Of a DNA stretch of 64,000 nt, positions 8,062 to 17,335 are shown piece by piece. The DNA is taken from assembly GCF_038630985.1 (NCBI RefSeq), contig NZ_CP152049.1:6587501-6651500 (forward strand), written 5' to 3'. Positions within the stretch are counted from its first letter, which is position 1. Every line of letters starts with the position of its first letter. Under the pieces are notes generated by a model. It made no database searches, was not told the DNA's origin, and was given only the letters and a program-made list of their open reading frames with translations. This DNA comes from Paenibacillus sp. FSL H8-0548 (lineage in GTDB: Bacteria > Bacillota > Bacilli > Paenibacillales > Paenibacillaceae). The translations under genes were made by a program, and so were the position numbers.

Positions 8062-9198
8062 ATGACAAAAGTTAATCCAATGACCTCCACTCACTTAGCC
8101 CGTCACGTTATCGAAAACAAGCCTATATTTGTATTGGATGTTCGTAATGAAGATGATTTCGCATCTTGGAAAATCGAAGGTCAACAAGTTGAAATCTTCA
8201 ACACTCCTTATTTCGATTTGCTTGATGGTGTCGAAAACATTCTCAGTCAAATACCTGATGACAAGCCGGTCATTGTCGTTTGCGCGAAAGAAGGCTCTTC
8301 GATTTTTGTAGCGGAACAATTGCTTGAAGCCGGCTTAAATAATGTCTCCTACCTTGTTGGGGGCATGAAATCATGGAGCGAACATCTTGAACCCGTTAAA
8401 GTTGGCGATCTTCAAAACGGAGGCAAAATATTTCAATTTGTGCGGATGGGCAAAGGTTGTCTGTCCTACATGATTGTCTCTGAAAATGAAGCATTGATCG
8501 TTGATGCAGCGCGCACGCTGAGCGCTTATGAAGAGTTTGCATTTCGAAACGACATTACGATCAAATATCTAGTGGATACCCACCTACACGCCGATCATAT
8601 TTCCGGCGGTCGCGAATTGGCACTTAAGGTTAACGGGTTTTACTGGCTCCCGCCAAAGGATGCTGAAGAGGTAACGTTTGATTATCATCCCCTTGAAGAA
8701 GGGAATGAAATTACCATCGGCGGAACAACTGTAAAAGTTGCACCTATCTACTCACCTGGTCACACCATCGGTAGCACGACGCTTCTCGTTGATGATAAGT
8801 ACCTGCTTACAGGTGACATATTGTTTGTTGAATCGATTGGTCGCCCCGACCTTGCCGGAAAAGCTGATGATTGGGTTGGCGATCTTCGAAATACCCTGTA
8901 CAGCACTTATAGAGAGCTCGATGAAGAATTGGTCGTCCTCCCTGCTCATTTTGCGAGTGTATCCGAACTTAACGAAGACGGAACCGTATGGGCACGACTG
9001 GCAGACTTGTTTAAGCGGAATGCAGGACTTAACGTAGCAACAGAAGCAGCGTTCCGTAATTTGGTTTCAACTAATCTTCCACCGCAGCCGAATGCTTATC
9101 AAGATATCCGCCTAGTCAACATGGGGGTATTAAGCCCAGCAGAAGATGAAAAAAGGGAAATGGAAATGGGTCCGAACCGCTGCGCTGTTCACGGCTAA
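8062..9198 (+). CDS. yrkH: rhodanese-metallo-beta-lactamase protein, persulfide dioxygenase-like (YrkH/CstB-like)
   Basis: Predicted to oxidise low-molecular-weight persulfides, or process them to sulfite or thiosulfate, in the cytoplasm. An N-terminal rhodanese domain (about 1-115) has a candidate catalytic Cys in VVCAKEGSS (C74). A metallo-beta-lactamase domain of persulfide dioxygenase type follows, with iron ligands in THLHADH (H174, H176, D178, H179), [22 protein letters not shown] and LPAHF. Staphylococcal CstB has a comparable MBL plus rhodanese composition but a different domain order and length. It lies 7 nt after the preceding gene in the same operon. The exact chemistry is inferred from family. 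Confidence 0.88.
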   Translation: MTKVNPMTSTHLARHVIENKPIFVLDVRNEDDFASWKIEGQQVEIFNTPYFDLLDGVENILSQIPDDKPVIVVCAKEGSSIFVAEQLLEAGLNNVSYLVGGMKSWSEHLEPVKVGDLQNGGKIFQFVRMGKGCLSYMIVSENEALIVDAARTLSAYEEFAFRNDITIKYLVDTHLHADHISGGRELALKVNGFYWLPPKDAEEVTFDYHPLEEGNEITIGGTTVKVAPIYSPGHTIGSTTLLVDDKYLLTGDILFVESIGRPDLAGKADDWVGDLRNTLYSTYRELDEELVVLPAHFASVSELNEDGTVWARLADLFKRNAGLNVATEAAFRNLVSTNLPPQPNAYQDIRLVNMGVLSPAEDEKREMEMGPNRCAVHG

Positions 9199-9228
9199 CC
9201 AAAAAATCAATTCGGAGGCGAAGTATAA

Positions 9229-9456
9229 ATGATTATTAAAAAAGTTGTCGATGCCAAGGGGCTAGCATGCCCGATGCCAATCGTGAGAACCAAAAAAGCA
9301 ATGGACGAACTCATTACCGGAGATGTGCTGCAGGTACTAGCCACCGATAAAGGCTCCAAACCTGATTTAGCAGCTTGGACGAAATCAACTGGTCACATGC
9401 TTATCGAAAGTAAAGAAGAAAATGGCGTATTTATTTTCATGATTCAAAAAGGTTAA
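9229..9456 (+). CDS. yrkI: TusA-family sulfur carrier protein, YrkI-like
   Basis: A 75-residue stand-alone TusA/SirA fold with the conserved [19 protein letters not shown] and sulfur-carrying C14. It resembles the N-terminal half of the first protein of the operon, so the two probably arose by duplication. A GGAGG precedes the ATG. It likely carries a persulfide sulfur between the rhodanese, MBL and DsrE-like partners. Confidence 0.9.
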   Translation: MIIKKVVDAKGLACPMPIVRTKKAMDELITGDVLQVLATDKGSKPDLAAWTKSTGHMLIESKEENGVFIFMIQKG

Positions 9457-9485
9457 GATATCCGTTTTGAATCGGAGGTATTGAT

Positions 9486-10265
9486 ATGGATGTATCTTTC
9501 ATAATCGTTTTATTCGCAATTGGAATAGCCGGATCGCTCATTTCAGGAATGGTGGGAATCGGTGGAGCGATTATTAATTTCCCTTTGCTGCTTTACGTAC
9601 CGCCTGCCCTGGGTTTTGAAGCATTTAGCTTGCAAGAAGTTTCCGCAATTACTGCTATTCAGGTCTTCTCCGCTACGCTATCTGGCATCGTTGTATATAA
9701 AAAAAGCGGTCTTATTAACAAGGCGTTAGTCATTAATATGGGATCAGCAATTATTGTCGGGAGTTTTATCGGAGGTTATGGGTCGAATTTTTTACCTGAT
9801 GCCACGATTAGTACCGTATATGGCATACTGGCTACGATTGCAGCTGTAATGATGTTTATGCCGAAAAAGAAAGTTGAACTACTTGAATCGAACGATCTTG
9901 TTTTTAATAAGAAACTCGCTGCTTCATTTGCCATCGTTATTGGAATTGCTTCCGGTATCGTCGGTGCAGCTGGGGCGTTTATTACCGTCCCTGTAATGTT
10001 AGTCATACTCAAGATCCCAACACGCATAGCAATCGCTTCATCACTCGCGATTACATTCATATCGTCTATCGGAACTACAGCGGGCAAGCTGATGGGTGGA
10101 CATATGCTTCTTGTTCCAGCTATCGTGATTGTAATTGCGAGTACATTTGCATCACCTTTGGGAGCAATGATTAGTAAAAAGCTTCACACGAAAACATTGC
10201 AGTTGATTTTGTCTTTACTAATTTGCATTACAGTCGTTAAGATTTGGTTCAATATTTTTTTGTAA
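9486..10265 (+). CDS. yrkJ: TSUP-family (TauE/SafE) sulfur-compound permease, YrkJ-like
   Basis: Polytopic inner-membrane protein of 259 aa with about eight helices in two homologous halves. Each half opens with a glycine-rich motif (GMVGIGGAIINFPLLL, then GIVGAAGAFITVPVM) typical of TauE/SafE (DUF81) proteins. It is in the persulfide operon 29 nt after the TusA gene, with GGAGG upstream. In this context it probably exports sulfite, thiosulfate or another oxidised sulfur product; the substrate is not shown by the sequence. Confidence 0.9.
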   Translation: MDVSFIIVLFAIGIAGSLISGMVGIGGAIINFPLLLYVPPALGFEAFSLQEVSAITAIQVFSATLSGIVVYKKSGLINKALVINMGSAIIVGSFIGGYGSNFLPDATISTVYGILATIAAVMMFMPKKKVELLESNDLVFNKKLAASFAIVIGIASGIVGAAGAFITVPVMLVILKIPTRIAIASSLAITFISSIGTTAGKLMGGHMLLVPAIVIVIASTFASPLGAMISKKLHTKTLQLILSLLICITVVKIWFNIFL

Positions 10266-10277
10266 TTCAAGATACCC

Positions 10278-10293
10278 ATACCAGTATTGGTAT
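10278..10293. promoter_or_regulatory. internal operator-like palindrome in the persulfide operon
   Basis: ATACCAGTATTGGTAT is a near-palindrome of ATACC/GGTAT type directly before the ribosome binding site of the DsrE-like gene. A related TACC-6-GGTA element lies at 10852-10865 before the CsoR-family gene. Both share the half-site of the main operators at 7395-7459 and may be further CstR sites; this is inferred. Confidence 0.45.
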
Positions 10294-10309
10294 ATAAGGA
10301 GCGAATGAA

Positions 10310-10789
10310 ATGTCTGTTAAAGAAAAGTCGACGATTGTATTATTTAGCGGAGAAATGGATAAAGCAATTGCCGCTTTCATAATTGCAAACGGGGCAGCCG
10401 CTTATGACCATGAAGTGACGATATTCTTTACCTTCTGGGGGCTGAATGCCTTACGTAAAGATGAGCTAGTACCTACCAAAAAAGGATTTTTAGAAAAAAT
10501 GTTCGGAAAAATGATGCCTCGTGGTGTAAACAAAATGGGGCTTTCCAAGATGAATTTCGGAGGAGTGGGTCCTAAAATGATCAAGCACGTCATGAAAAAA
10601 CATAATGTGCTGACTCTCCCCCAGCTAATTGAACTGGCACAAGAACAAGGTGTAAAACTTGTTGCCTGCACAATGACGATGGACTTACTCGGGCTGCAGC
10701 AAGAAGAACTGCTTGATGGAATCGATTATGCCGGTGTAGGAGCTTATCTTGGAGATGCGACTGATGCTAAAGTGAATTTGTTCATTTAA
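10310..10789 (+). CDS. yrkE: DsrE/DsrF-like peroxiredoxin-family protein, YrkE-like
   Basis: A 159-residue soluble protein of the DsrE/F/DrsH-like family. It opens with the Rossmann-like strand STIVLFSGEMDKAIAAFIIA, then the motif VTIFFTFWGLNALR. A candidate sulfur-binding Cys sits in VKLVACTMTMDLLG. AAGGAG is upstream. It belongs to the persulfide operon and probably takes part in sulfur relay with the TusA proteins. The exact role in YrkE-type proteins is not established. Confidence 0.87.
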   Translation: MSVKEKSTIVLFSGEMDKAIAAFIIANGAAAYDHEVTIFFTFWGLNALRKDELVPTKKGFLEKMFGKMMPRGVNKMGLSKMNFGGVGPKMIKHVMKKHNVLTLPQLIELAQEQGVKLVACTMTMDLLGLQQEELLDGIDYAGVGAYLGDATDAKVNLFI

Positions 10790-10880
10790 CGCTAACCCAT
10801 TCACCCGCTTGGTATTGTTATGGACCGTGATATAGGACATAATAATACGTGTACCGGTTTGGGTATAGGGAGGGTAACCT

Positions 10881-11144
10881 ATGATACATTATGATGACGA
10901 TATAAAAAAGCGCATAAAGAGACTTGAAGGTCAAGTTCGTGGCGTTCTTAATATGATGGAAGAGGAAAAGCACTGCAAAGAAGTGGTTACTCAAATTTCA
11001 GCCATTCGAAGTGCAGCCGATAAAGCTATCGCATACATCGTTGCCAAAAACCTTGAACAGTGTATTCTCGAAGAAAGAGAAGCTGGCAATGACACAAGTA
11101 AAGTAGTCGCTGAAGCAATTGAGCTTTTGATAAAAAGCAAATAA
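10881..11144 (+). CDS. cstR: CsoR/FrmR-family repressor, CstR-like persulfide sensor
   Basis: An 87-residue all-helical DNA-binding protein of the CsoR family (DUF156), strong GGGAGG upstream. Two sensing cysteines are conserved: C32 (EEKHCKEVV) and C61 (NLEQCI). The residue four before the second Cys is Asn57, where copper-sensing CsoR has a His ligand. Loss of that His with both Cys kept is the hallmark of persulfide-sensing CstR rather than CsoR. It lies at the end of the operon it probably represses, and ATACCC/GGGTAT operator elements occur upstream of the operon and of this gene. Confidence 0.88.
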   Translation: MIHYDDDIKKRIKRLEGQVRGVLNMMEEEKHCKEVVTQISAIRSAADKAIAYIVAKNLEQCILEEREAGNDTSKVVAEAIELLIKSK

Positions 11145-11146
11145 AG

Positions 11147-11183
11147 AAAAACCGGACCATGCGTTTACATGGTTCGGTTTTTT
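11147..11183. terminator. bidirectional terminator between cstR and cadA
   Basis: AAAACCGGACCATG and CATGGTTCGGTTTT form a stem with one wobble, flanked by A and T tracts, between two convergent genes. It can serve both the persulfide operon and the cadmium ATPase gene. Confidence 0.88.
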
Positions 11184-11187
11184 AGTT

Positions 11188-13296
11188 TCATTTTTTCTTT
11201 TGTATCAGCACTGTTAAGCTGACAAGAGTTACAAATATTGTTGCTCCCATGTCCGACAGGATTGCTATCCAAAGTGTTAGCCAACCGGGAATCGTAAGCA
11301 GAAGGGCGATCAGTTTCAAACCAAGAGCGAATATGATATTAAATTTAATAATGGTGTTTACGCGTTTTGCAATCGAAATTGCTTCAGGCAGCTTCCCTAA
11401 ATGATCCTGCATTAACACGACATCCGCTGTTTCAATAGCGCTATCTGTCCCTTTACCCATGGCTATTCCAAGGTCGGCTGATGCCAAGGCAGGAGCATCG
11501 TTTATGCCGTCTCCAATCATGGCTACCTTACCATGCAACACAAGTTCCTTCACCTTAGCCACTTTATCTTCGGGTAAGAGGTTCCCGAAATATTCGGTTA
11601 CACCTACAAGTTTAGCAACTTTCTCAGCTGTTTTTTGATGGTCACCAGTGAGCATTACGGTATGCTTAATACCGATTTCATGTAGGGACCGAATGACTGC
11701 TTTGCTTTCTTCGCGAATTTCATCAGCAATACCGAACATGCCCAATACTTCAGTTTGGCTTGCAACCAGAACTAAAGTCAGCCCTTGTTCTTTCAAGACA
11801 TTAATATCCTGACGCACTTCATCCGGAATTTGTACATGCTCCATGCTCTTCTCGTTACCCAGATAATAATGCTGCCCATTTATTTTAGCGACAATCCCTC
11901 GACCGGATACGGTCTCGATTTCATAGGGATCGGCAGCAGTGACTCCTTTTTCATTAAGATGTTTCATAACTGCTTTAGCGAGCGGATGAGACGACGATTT
12001 TTCAACCGCATAGGCTACTTGGTAAAAAGCCTTTTCTTCGTAACTTTTGATCACTTCTACATAAGGTTCACCCTTTGTTAGCGTACCCGTTTTATCGAAT
12101 GCGAGCGTGTCTATCTTTCCAAGCTGTTCTAAAAACACGCCACCTTTTACTAAAATACCGTTTCTAGCGTTGCGTGTTATTCCGGCTACAATGGCTATTG
12201 GAGAAGATAAGATTAACGCACATGGACAACCGACAATAAGAACGGCTAGACCTTGATACAGCCATGTACTCCAATCCCCGTTAAAAAAAAGTGTAGGGAT
12301 AAACATGACAAGAACACTTACAACGATAATAGCTGGCGTGTAGTATTTCGAAAACCGATTTATGAATAATTCGGTTGGTGTTTTTGTTTCCTGCGCCTCT
12401 TCTACAAGATGCAATATTTTTGCAAGCGAAGAATCTTGATATGCCTTTTCAATTTTAATTTTAAGGACACCTTCGTTGTTAATACTGCCTCCATATACCG
12501 GCTCATTCGTGCTTTTTTCAACCGGCAAAGACTCACCTGTTATGGCTGCTTCGTTTACCGAACTTTTTCCTTCAACTACGACTCCATCAGATGGGATTTT
12601 TTCACCGGAACGAACAAGAACGATATCCCCGATTTGCAGTTTTCCAATTGGAACAATCCGCTCGGAACCATCTGATAATACCGTGGCTTCTTTTGGCGCT
12701 ACTTGAAGCAAGGTTTCCATGGATTTACGTGCTTTCTCCATACCAAGTCCTTCTAAGAGTTCATTTAGCCCAAATAATAAAGCTACTAACGTCGCTTCTT
12801 TCCACTCGCCTATCCCTATTGCACCAATTAATGCAATGGTCATCAGAGTATCGATATTGAATTTGAAGCGAAATAGGTTCTTAATTCCTTTAACGAACGT
12901 TGGGTATCCACTGATCGCCATCGAAAACAGGAATAACAATATAGCAACGATATTTGGAACAACTCCCTCTATTAGCACAGTAATTCCAAACACTACAGCT
13001 GCAAGGATTAAAAGACGCTTTGCATTCGACTGACTAGAGTTATCTTGAGAGTGCTCATCTGATGCATCTTGTTTATGCTGTTCAATATCTTCTTCAATGT
13101 AAGCTCCATCGCTTTTTAAAACGTTTTTTACATCGACTAAAGAGATCTCTGGATTAACTGATAATTTCCCGGTATTGTAGCTTAATTTAGCGTCAGATCC
13201 GTTCTCCAGCTTTTGAATTTGTTCTTCAAGCTCACGGGTACAATTAACGCATGTCAAACCCTTGATGCGGTACTCATTCTGAACATCATTTGCCAC
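11188..13296 (-). CDS. cadA: heavy-metal translocating P1B-type ATPase, CadA-like
   Basis: ATP-driven efflux pump for Cd2+, Zn2+ or Pb2+ in the membrane, 702 aa. It has an N-terminal heavy-metal-associated domain with GLTCVNC (C16, C19), the intramembrane GCPCALIL metal site typical of the Zn/Cd/Pb subgroup, an actuator TGES motif, the phosphorylated DKTGTLT loop and the hinge GDGINDAPAL. The start overlaps the upstream cadC stop by 11 nt, so the two genes are cotranscribed from the minus strand. Its length and single metal-binding domain match CadA. The metal is inferred from the CPC motif and the CadC partner. Confidence 0.93.
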   Translation of the reverse strand: MANDVQNEYRIKGLTCVNCTRELEEQIQKLENGSDAKLSYNTGKLSVNPEISLVDVKNVLKSDGAYIEEDIEQHKQDASDEHSQDNSSQSNAKRLLILAAVVFGITVLIEGVVPNIVAILLFLFSMAISGYPTFVKGIKNLFRFKFNIDTLMTIALIGAIGIGEWKEATLVALLFGLNELLEGLGMEKARKSMETLLQVAPKEATVLSDGSERIVPIGKLQIGDIVLVRSGEKIPSDGVVVEGKSSVNEAAITGESLPVEKSTNEPVYGGSINNEGVLKIKIEKAYQDSSLAKILHLVEEAQETKTPTELFINRFSKYYTPAIIVVSVLVMFIPTLFFNGDWSTWLYQGLAVLIVGCPCALILSSPIAIVAGITRNARNGILVKGGVFLEQLGKIDTLAFDKTGTLTKGEPYVEVIKSYEEKAFYQVAYAVEKSSSHPLAKAVMKHLNEKGVTAADPYEIETVSGRGIVAKINGQHYYLGNEKSMEHVQIPDEVRQDINVLKEQGLTLVLVASQTEVLGMFGIADEIREESKAVIRSLHEIGIKHTVMLTGDHQKTAEKVAKLVGVTEYFGNLLPEDKVAKVKELVLHGKVAMIGDGINDAPALASADLGIAMGKGTDSAIETADVVLMQDHLGKLPEAISIAKRVNTIIKFNIIFALGLKLIALLLTIPGWLTLWIAILSDMGATIFVTLVSLTVLIQKKK

Positions 13297-13657
13297 TTAA
13301 AATCAACTCCTGACTGTGATTAGAGGCTATACGCACCAATTGACGCACATGGTCGTCTTCTAAGGAGTAGAACACCAATTTACCCTCTTTACGGTTTTTT
13401 GCCAGACCGAGTTGTTTAAGTGTTCGCAAATGGTGTGAGGCTGTTGCCATTGTCGAATCGATTATGTTTGCAACATCACATACACAAAGTTCATCTTCCT
13501 CACAAAGAGCAAAAGCAATTTTCATTCGTGTTCCGTCCGCTAATACTTTGAACATATTTACCATGCTTTGAATGTCCTGTGATTCAAGAGAAGCCTGCAC
13601 TCTTTTAACTTTAGGTTCATCAAAACAGAATATTTCACAACAATCTTTCTCCCTCAT
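13286..13657 (-). CDS. cadC: ArsR/SmtB-family metal-responsive repressor, CadC-like
   Basis: Winged-helix repressor of the adjacent cadA. The alpha3N metal site ELCVCDVANII is present, and an N-terminal cysteine cluster (DCCEIFC) completes the CadC-type Cd/Pb/Zn site. The recognition helix region reads TMATASHHLRTLKQLGL. The start at 13657 is chosen because GGAGG lies 7 nt upstream; an earlier in-frame start adds seven residues. Two palindromic operators lie upstream. It overlaps cadA by 11 nt. Confidence 0.92.
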   Translation of the reverse strand: MREKDCCEIFCFDEPKVKRVQASLESQDIQSMVNMFKVLADGTRMKIAFALCEEDELCVCDVANIIDSTMATASHHLRTLKQLGLAKNRKEGKLVFYSLEDDHVRQLVRIASNHSQELILSGK

Positions 13658-13669
13658 ACAATCGCCTCC

Positions 13670-13751
13670 AATAATCAAACAATGATTTGATTATTCTTAA
13701 CATATCACAATTAGCAACCTGATTCAATAATCAAACGACTATTTGATTATT
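13670..13751. promoter_or_regulatory. paired CadC-type operators
   Basis: AATAATCAAACAATGATTTG opens the first site (13670-13695) and AATAATCAAACGACTATTTG the second (13726-13751). Both share AATAATCAAA-6-TTTGATTATT and are centred about 56 bp apart. Such imperfect dyads are classical targets of ArsR/SmtB proteins of the CadC type, so cadC most likely represses its own operon here. Confidence 0.85.
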
Positions 13752-13802
13752 ATTTCTAATATCAATACTGATCATCCATCGTCCAGTAAATAACTAATGT
13801 AA

Positions 13803-13846
13803 AAAAAGTCCGTGACGGCAAGATTACTGCCATTACGGACTTTCAT
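13803..13846 (-). terminator. terminator of the minus-strand tniQ gene
   Basis: AAAGTCCGTgacGGCA pairs with TGCCattACGGACTTT. On the minus strand the stem is followed by TTTT. It overlaps the last codons of the tniQ gene at 13843. Confidence 0.8.
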
Positions 13847-15369
13847 TTTTGTTCCAATTGCGTTATCAGCTTATGAACATTCGCTTTAGTTTCCTTAATG
13901 TAGTCAATTATTTCTGGATAGCAAATTTTAAGGTTGGTGTAGCTTTCTCCAATGCAAGAAATAATGTCTGTTGTCCTTAATTTTGATTTCTCTTCTAATA
14001 ATTCCAATGCAGCGTAATGCACTAGCTTTTTATAGGTTTCAATCTTTTGAGCTCTTCGTTTTTCTTTATCGCTTTTCGCTTGCTCCAATATCCATTTCCA
14101 TAATTCCGGATATCGTTCCTTTACGGATGTAAAAGAAAGTCCAATAATTTTTAAAACTTCTTTCGCAATGACAGGCTTACCTTCCTTATTTAATTTATCC
14201 AAGTATTCAATCGTTAATTTCCGTAAACGAATTTCTCCCTCTTCTTTACGATCGTTTTTTTGTTGTTTGGTCGCCTTAACAATGTCATTTGTAAAACCGA
14301 ACACAGAGATTGTACTTTTGGATACATTAATATAAGAAGATATCGAGGTTATTGTAATATCCAAATCATAAATCAGAAAGTGATCTATTGCTTCTTGAAT
14401 AAGTGTTTCGATCTGCATTTTATCATAAGCTTTCTTAACGATTGGTGTGTATTTATTTTGTTTTTCACAAACAGACGCTATGAAGCCATCGGTTATTGAA
14501 AGTGATGATAATGTTCGTATATCAACCTTTGCCTTTCTTATGATTTCAAATGTACGTTCAAAACCAATTCGCTCACTACTTCCGCCTTGACATATCATTT
14601 TTTTAAATTTGGAAACAGCTAATTTTGTTAAGATTGATTGTTTATTTGAGAAGTTATTGTTGGCTTCACTCTGGGAGATATACATTAATATGACTGCCTT
14701 ACCTACTTCCTTGTTTACTCCCTTTATTTCTGGAAAGATCTCTGTATCAGGATCCAGTAAATATCGCCATTCTTCATATTTTCTTTTTTGTTCCATAATA
14801 TCCTCAGTTGAAATGCAAGTCGATTTTTGATTATGTAAATCATGTAATTTATTATCACAAAGTAATAATCCGGTTTGTTCCGAAAAATAAGGCTGCGATT
14901 TAAAACAAATGGGACAATCTGATAATAATTTTGTTAGATGAATTTCGCATAGATCAATTTCAGCTATTTGCCATAATAGTTGATAACCGCTTCCATCCTT
15001 CAAACAGTCAGGGCAATAACGACGGCAGTCTTTTATTATGTATTTAGAAATTCTGCTTCGAACGCCACTAAAGTTTAAAAGCTCTACATCAGAGTATAAT
15101 TTTCTTATGAGAGGCTGGAATGTCATCCTTTCTATGTACGATTCAGATTGACCAATCCATTTCCCCATTTGCTTTACGTTAGTAATACTATTAGGGTATA
15201 GATCAAGCAAATATTGATTTCCGCCCCTTGATTTTGATACCCCCTCCCTCCTTAATGCACGAAAAAACACATTCACATTCATATTATTTGCCTTCGAAAT
15301 CCTCATTAGATAACTCGAAAGACACTCACCTTGAATATGGGCTGGACGAATACCCAATTTTCCCTCCAT
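13843..15369 (-). CDS. tniQ: TniQ/TnsD-family target-selection protein (first of two)
   Basis: Predicted target-site selector of the Tn7-like element. The N-terminal TniQ domain begins IRPAHIQGECLSSYLMRIS. A zinc-binding region follows with CRRYCPDC, LCEIH and DCPIC. The C-terminal half is basic and helical, with repeated helix-turn-helix-like units (VLKIIGLSFTSVKERYPELW, DIISCIGESYTNLKICYPEI) suited to sequence-specific DNA binding as in TnsD. Its 508 residues match Tn7 TnsD in length. AGGAGG precedes the ATG. It is transcribed away from a second tniQ gene. Which of the two recognises glmS cannot be decided from sequence alone. Confidence 0.85.
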   Translation of the reverse strand: MEGKLGIRPAHIQGECLSSYLMRISKANNMNVNVFFRALRREGVSKSRGGNQYLLDLYPNSITNVKQMGKWIGQSESYIERMTFQPLIRKLYSDVELLNFSGVRSRISKYIIKDCRRYCPDCLKDGSGYQLLWQIAEIDLCEIHLTKLLSDCPICFKSQPYFSEQTGLLLCDNKLHDLHNQKSTCISTEDIMEQKRKYEEWRYLLDPDTEIFPEIKGVNKEVGKAVILMYISQSEANNNFSNKQSILTKLAVSKFKKMICQGGSSERIGFERTFEIIRKAKVDIRTLSSLSITDGFIASVCEKQNKYTPIVKKAYDKMQIETLIQEAIDHFLIYDLDITITSISSYINVSKSTISVFGFTNDIVKATKQQKNDRKEEGEIRLRKLTIEYLDKLNKEGKPVIAKEVLKIIGLSFTSVKERYPELWKWILEQAKSDKEKRRAQKIETYKKLVHYAALELLEEKSKLRTTDIISCIGESYTNLKICYPEIIDYIKETKANVHKLITQLEQK

Positions 15370-15409
15370 CGATCTGCCTCCTAATCACAACCTACACATA
15401 GTAGCAGTC

Positions 15410-15426
15410 TGTACATTTTTTGTACA
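15410..15426. promoter_or_regulatory. TGTACA-5-TGTACA dyad between divergent tniQ genes
   Basis: TGTACA at 15410-15415 and 15421-15426, separated by TTTTT, lie between two divergent tniQ genes. Each hexamer is itself palindromic. A shared operator is plausible but unproven. Confidence 0.4.
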
Positions 15427-17285
15427 ATTTAGGCGCAGCACCAAAAAGTTGTAGTTTCTTGTTCATACTAATAATAAGAAAGGGAGGATTAGCAATCGAA
15501 CGACTGACAATACGTTTAAAACCATTTCCAGATGAATCGTTTTCTGGATATCTCGAGCGAGTAAAAAATAAAAATGGCGTTACTAGGTTGAGCATTATCC
15601 ACTCATGCTTGATAAATCATAGTCAAGCCCAAGTGAGCGATCTTCCTAAGTTGGATATCTTCCCTCAGAGCCATATTAATGTAGATAAATTATGTGAGCT
15701 TCTATTATGTAAGCCTGATATCCTAATGAACACAACATTATTGCCTGTCCTTAAAATTTTTCAGTTTAAAAATGATTTGCAACGCTCCCGCTTCCTTAGT
15801 GGCTTGATTTCTTCGGAGTATAGATATTGCCCCCACTGTCTAAGAGATGAAGAATATCAGCGATTGCACTGGAGAATATCGGACATTACTGCTTGTAACA
15901 CTCACAAATGCAACCTGGTGAATTACTGTGGAGTATGTAATAAAACCATAGTTTTGCATGACGTAAGCGCACCTAGCCAGTGTCCTTATTGTCATGCCTA
16001 TTTATCAGCCACTGTCACCTCGCAAGCAGAAAATAATGAATTAATTAAATCACAATGGTACAGTGTGACGTGGCAAACGCTTCTGAAAGAGAAAGGTAAT
16101 ATTGATCCACAAGAAATTACAATTCGCCTACTTTATGTGATTGGTAAATCTAGTCCTGTATTCGAGCGAGAGAAATTTGTTGTTCCTATAGGCAATCCCC
16201 ATCTTCTAGCTACGTTACTACAACATGCCCGTTCGTCGTTGTCGCAAAAACGAACACTTCACTTATCCTATATATGTAAAACGCTCTTTCAATACGGTGT
16301 TTCAATGGATTCATTTTTGCACCTAGTTGTCCCAGACAGTTTCAAGGATTCTTTATTGGAGAAACAAGTTGGTAAGAAAGTAGTCCGTTTCACATGTCAG
16401 GCGCCATGGTGCAAACTTTATAACAAAATAGGTTCCTTACAAAAAAAGCAAACCAATTATTACAAAGGAACCGAGGATAAGCCACTATATTATTATATGT
16501 TTTGTCCCTCTTGTAGCTGTAATTATGCATTGAATACCGATGGAATACTGGTTGAGCGCACTAATTTTATCGAGGGGTACAATCTGCTTTCAACAATAGG
16601 ATTGGGCAATTACAGTATTAAGAACGTTTCAAGGCTTATAAAAAAATCAGAAGACGTTGTCCGCAGGCTGCTAGCTTATTTTCATCATTATGGTTTATTC
16701 CAAGCTATCCTGAAGCCAGTCTTTATTGAAAAAGAACTTTTTGATGACTTCACAAATGCACTGGCACAAGGCTATAAAATCAAAAATATTCAAATGTGGG
16801 ATTGCTGGAACTGCAGTTCTCATTTTTTTGCGTACCGATATCACCCTCAAATTATTAAAATCACTGAAAGATTAACACGTCGGCGGCAAAAGCCCGAGGT
16901 TAGCAATGAAAGATTCGGTATTATCAGAAATACACTTCGAGAAATGCTCAATAAAGATCAGACGATTACAACAACTACTGTTTCACAAATACTTAATACC
17001 TGTCCGGAGACCTTACGTTTAAAGGGGTATAATCCACTTATTGCACAAGCGAAAAAGAAACAACGACAAGATCGTTTAGCCAAGAAAAAAATAATTATAC
17101 TTCAAAAAGTGGAAATTTACTTTGGAGTGCAATCAACCCGAACCATTACATCTACAGCACTATATCAGTACCTAGGTATCCAAAGAAGTGTGCTTTGGCG
17201 AAATTCGCCAGAGATAACGGCATATATTGGGGATCGAATAAAACAACACAATTGTTCTCTAAATAGTGACCAATTAATTATATAA
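15420..17285 (+). CDS. tniQ: TniQ-family protein, long form (second of two)
   Basis: Second putative target-selection protein, divergent from the first. The N-terminal TniQ motif reads IRLKPFPDESFSGYLERV, followed by zinc-finger segments YRYCPHC, TACNTHKC and YCGVC. A further CxxC-rich region (FTCQAPWC, MFCPSCSC) lies near the middle, and the C-terminus is basic. At up to 621 aa it is longer than its neighbour. The start is unclear: TTG at 15420 has no good ribosome binding site, whereas GGGAGG at 15482-15487 points to a codon near 15495 that reads ATC rather than ATG, GTG or TTG. Using that would give about 596 residues. Confidence 0.82.
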   Translation: MYNLGAAPKSCSFLFILIIRKGGLAIERLTIRLKPFPDESFSGYLERVKNKNGVTRLSIIHSCLINHSQAQVSDLPKLDIFPQSHINVDKLCELLLCKPDILMNTTLLPVLKIFQFKNDLQRSRFLSGLISSEYRYCPHCLRDEEYQRLHWRISDITACNTHKCNLVNYCGVCNKTIVLHDVSAPSQCPYCHAYLSATVTSQAENNELIKSQWYSVTWQTLLKEKGNIDPQEITIRLLYVIGKSSPVFEREKFVVPIGNPHLLATLLQHARSSLSQKRTLHLSYICKTLFQYGVSMDSFLHLVVPDSFKDSLLEKQVGKKVVRFTCQAPWCKLYNKIGSLQKKQTNYYKGTEDKPLYYYMFCPSCSCNYALNTDGILVERTNFIEGYNLLSTIGLGNYSIKNVSRLIKKSEDVVRRLLAYFHHYGLFQAILKPVFIEKELFDDFTNALAQGYKIKNIQMWDCWNCSSHFFAYRYHPQIIKITERLTRRRQKPEVSNERFGIIRNTLREMLNKDQTITTTTVSQILNTCPETLRLKGYNPLIAQAKKKQRQDRLAKKKIIILQKVEIYFGVQSTRTITSTALYQYLGIQRSVLWRNSPEITAYIGDRIKQHNCSLNSDQLII

Positions 17286-17335
17286 AGCCTGTCATATATA
17301 TAAGTATGTGGTTATATACTTATATTGAGGTGATT

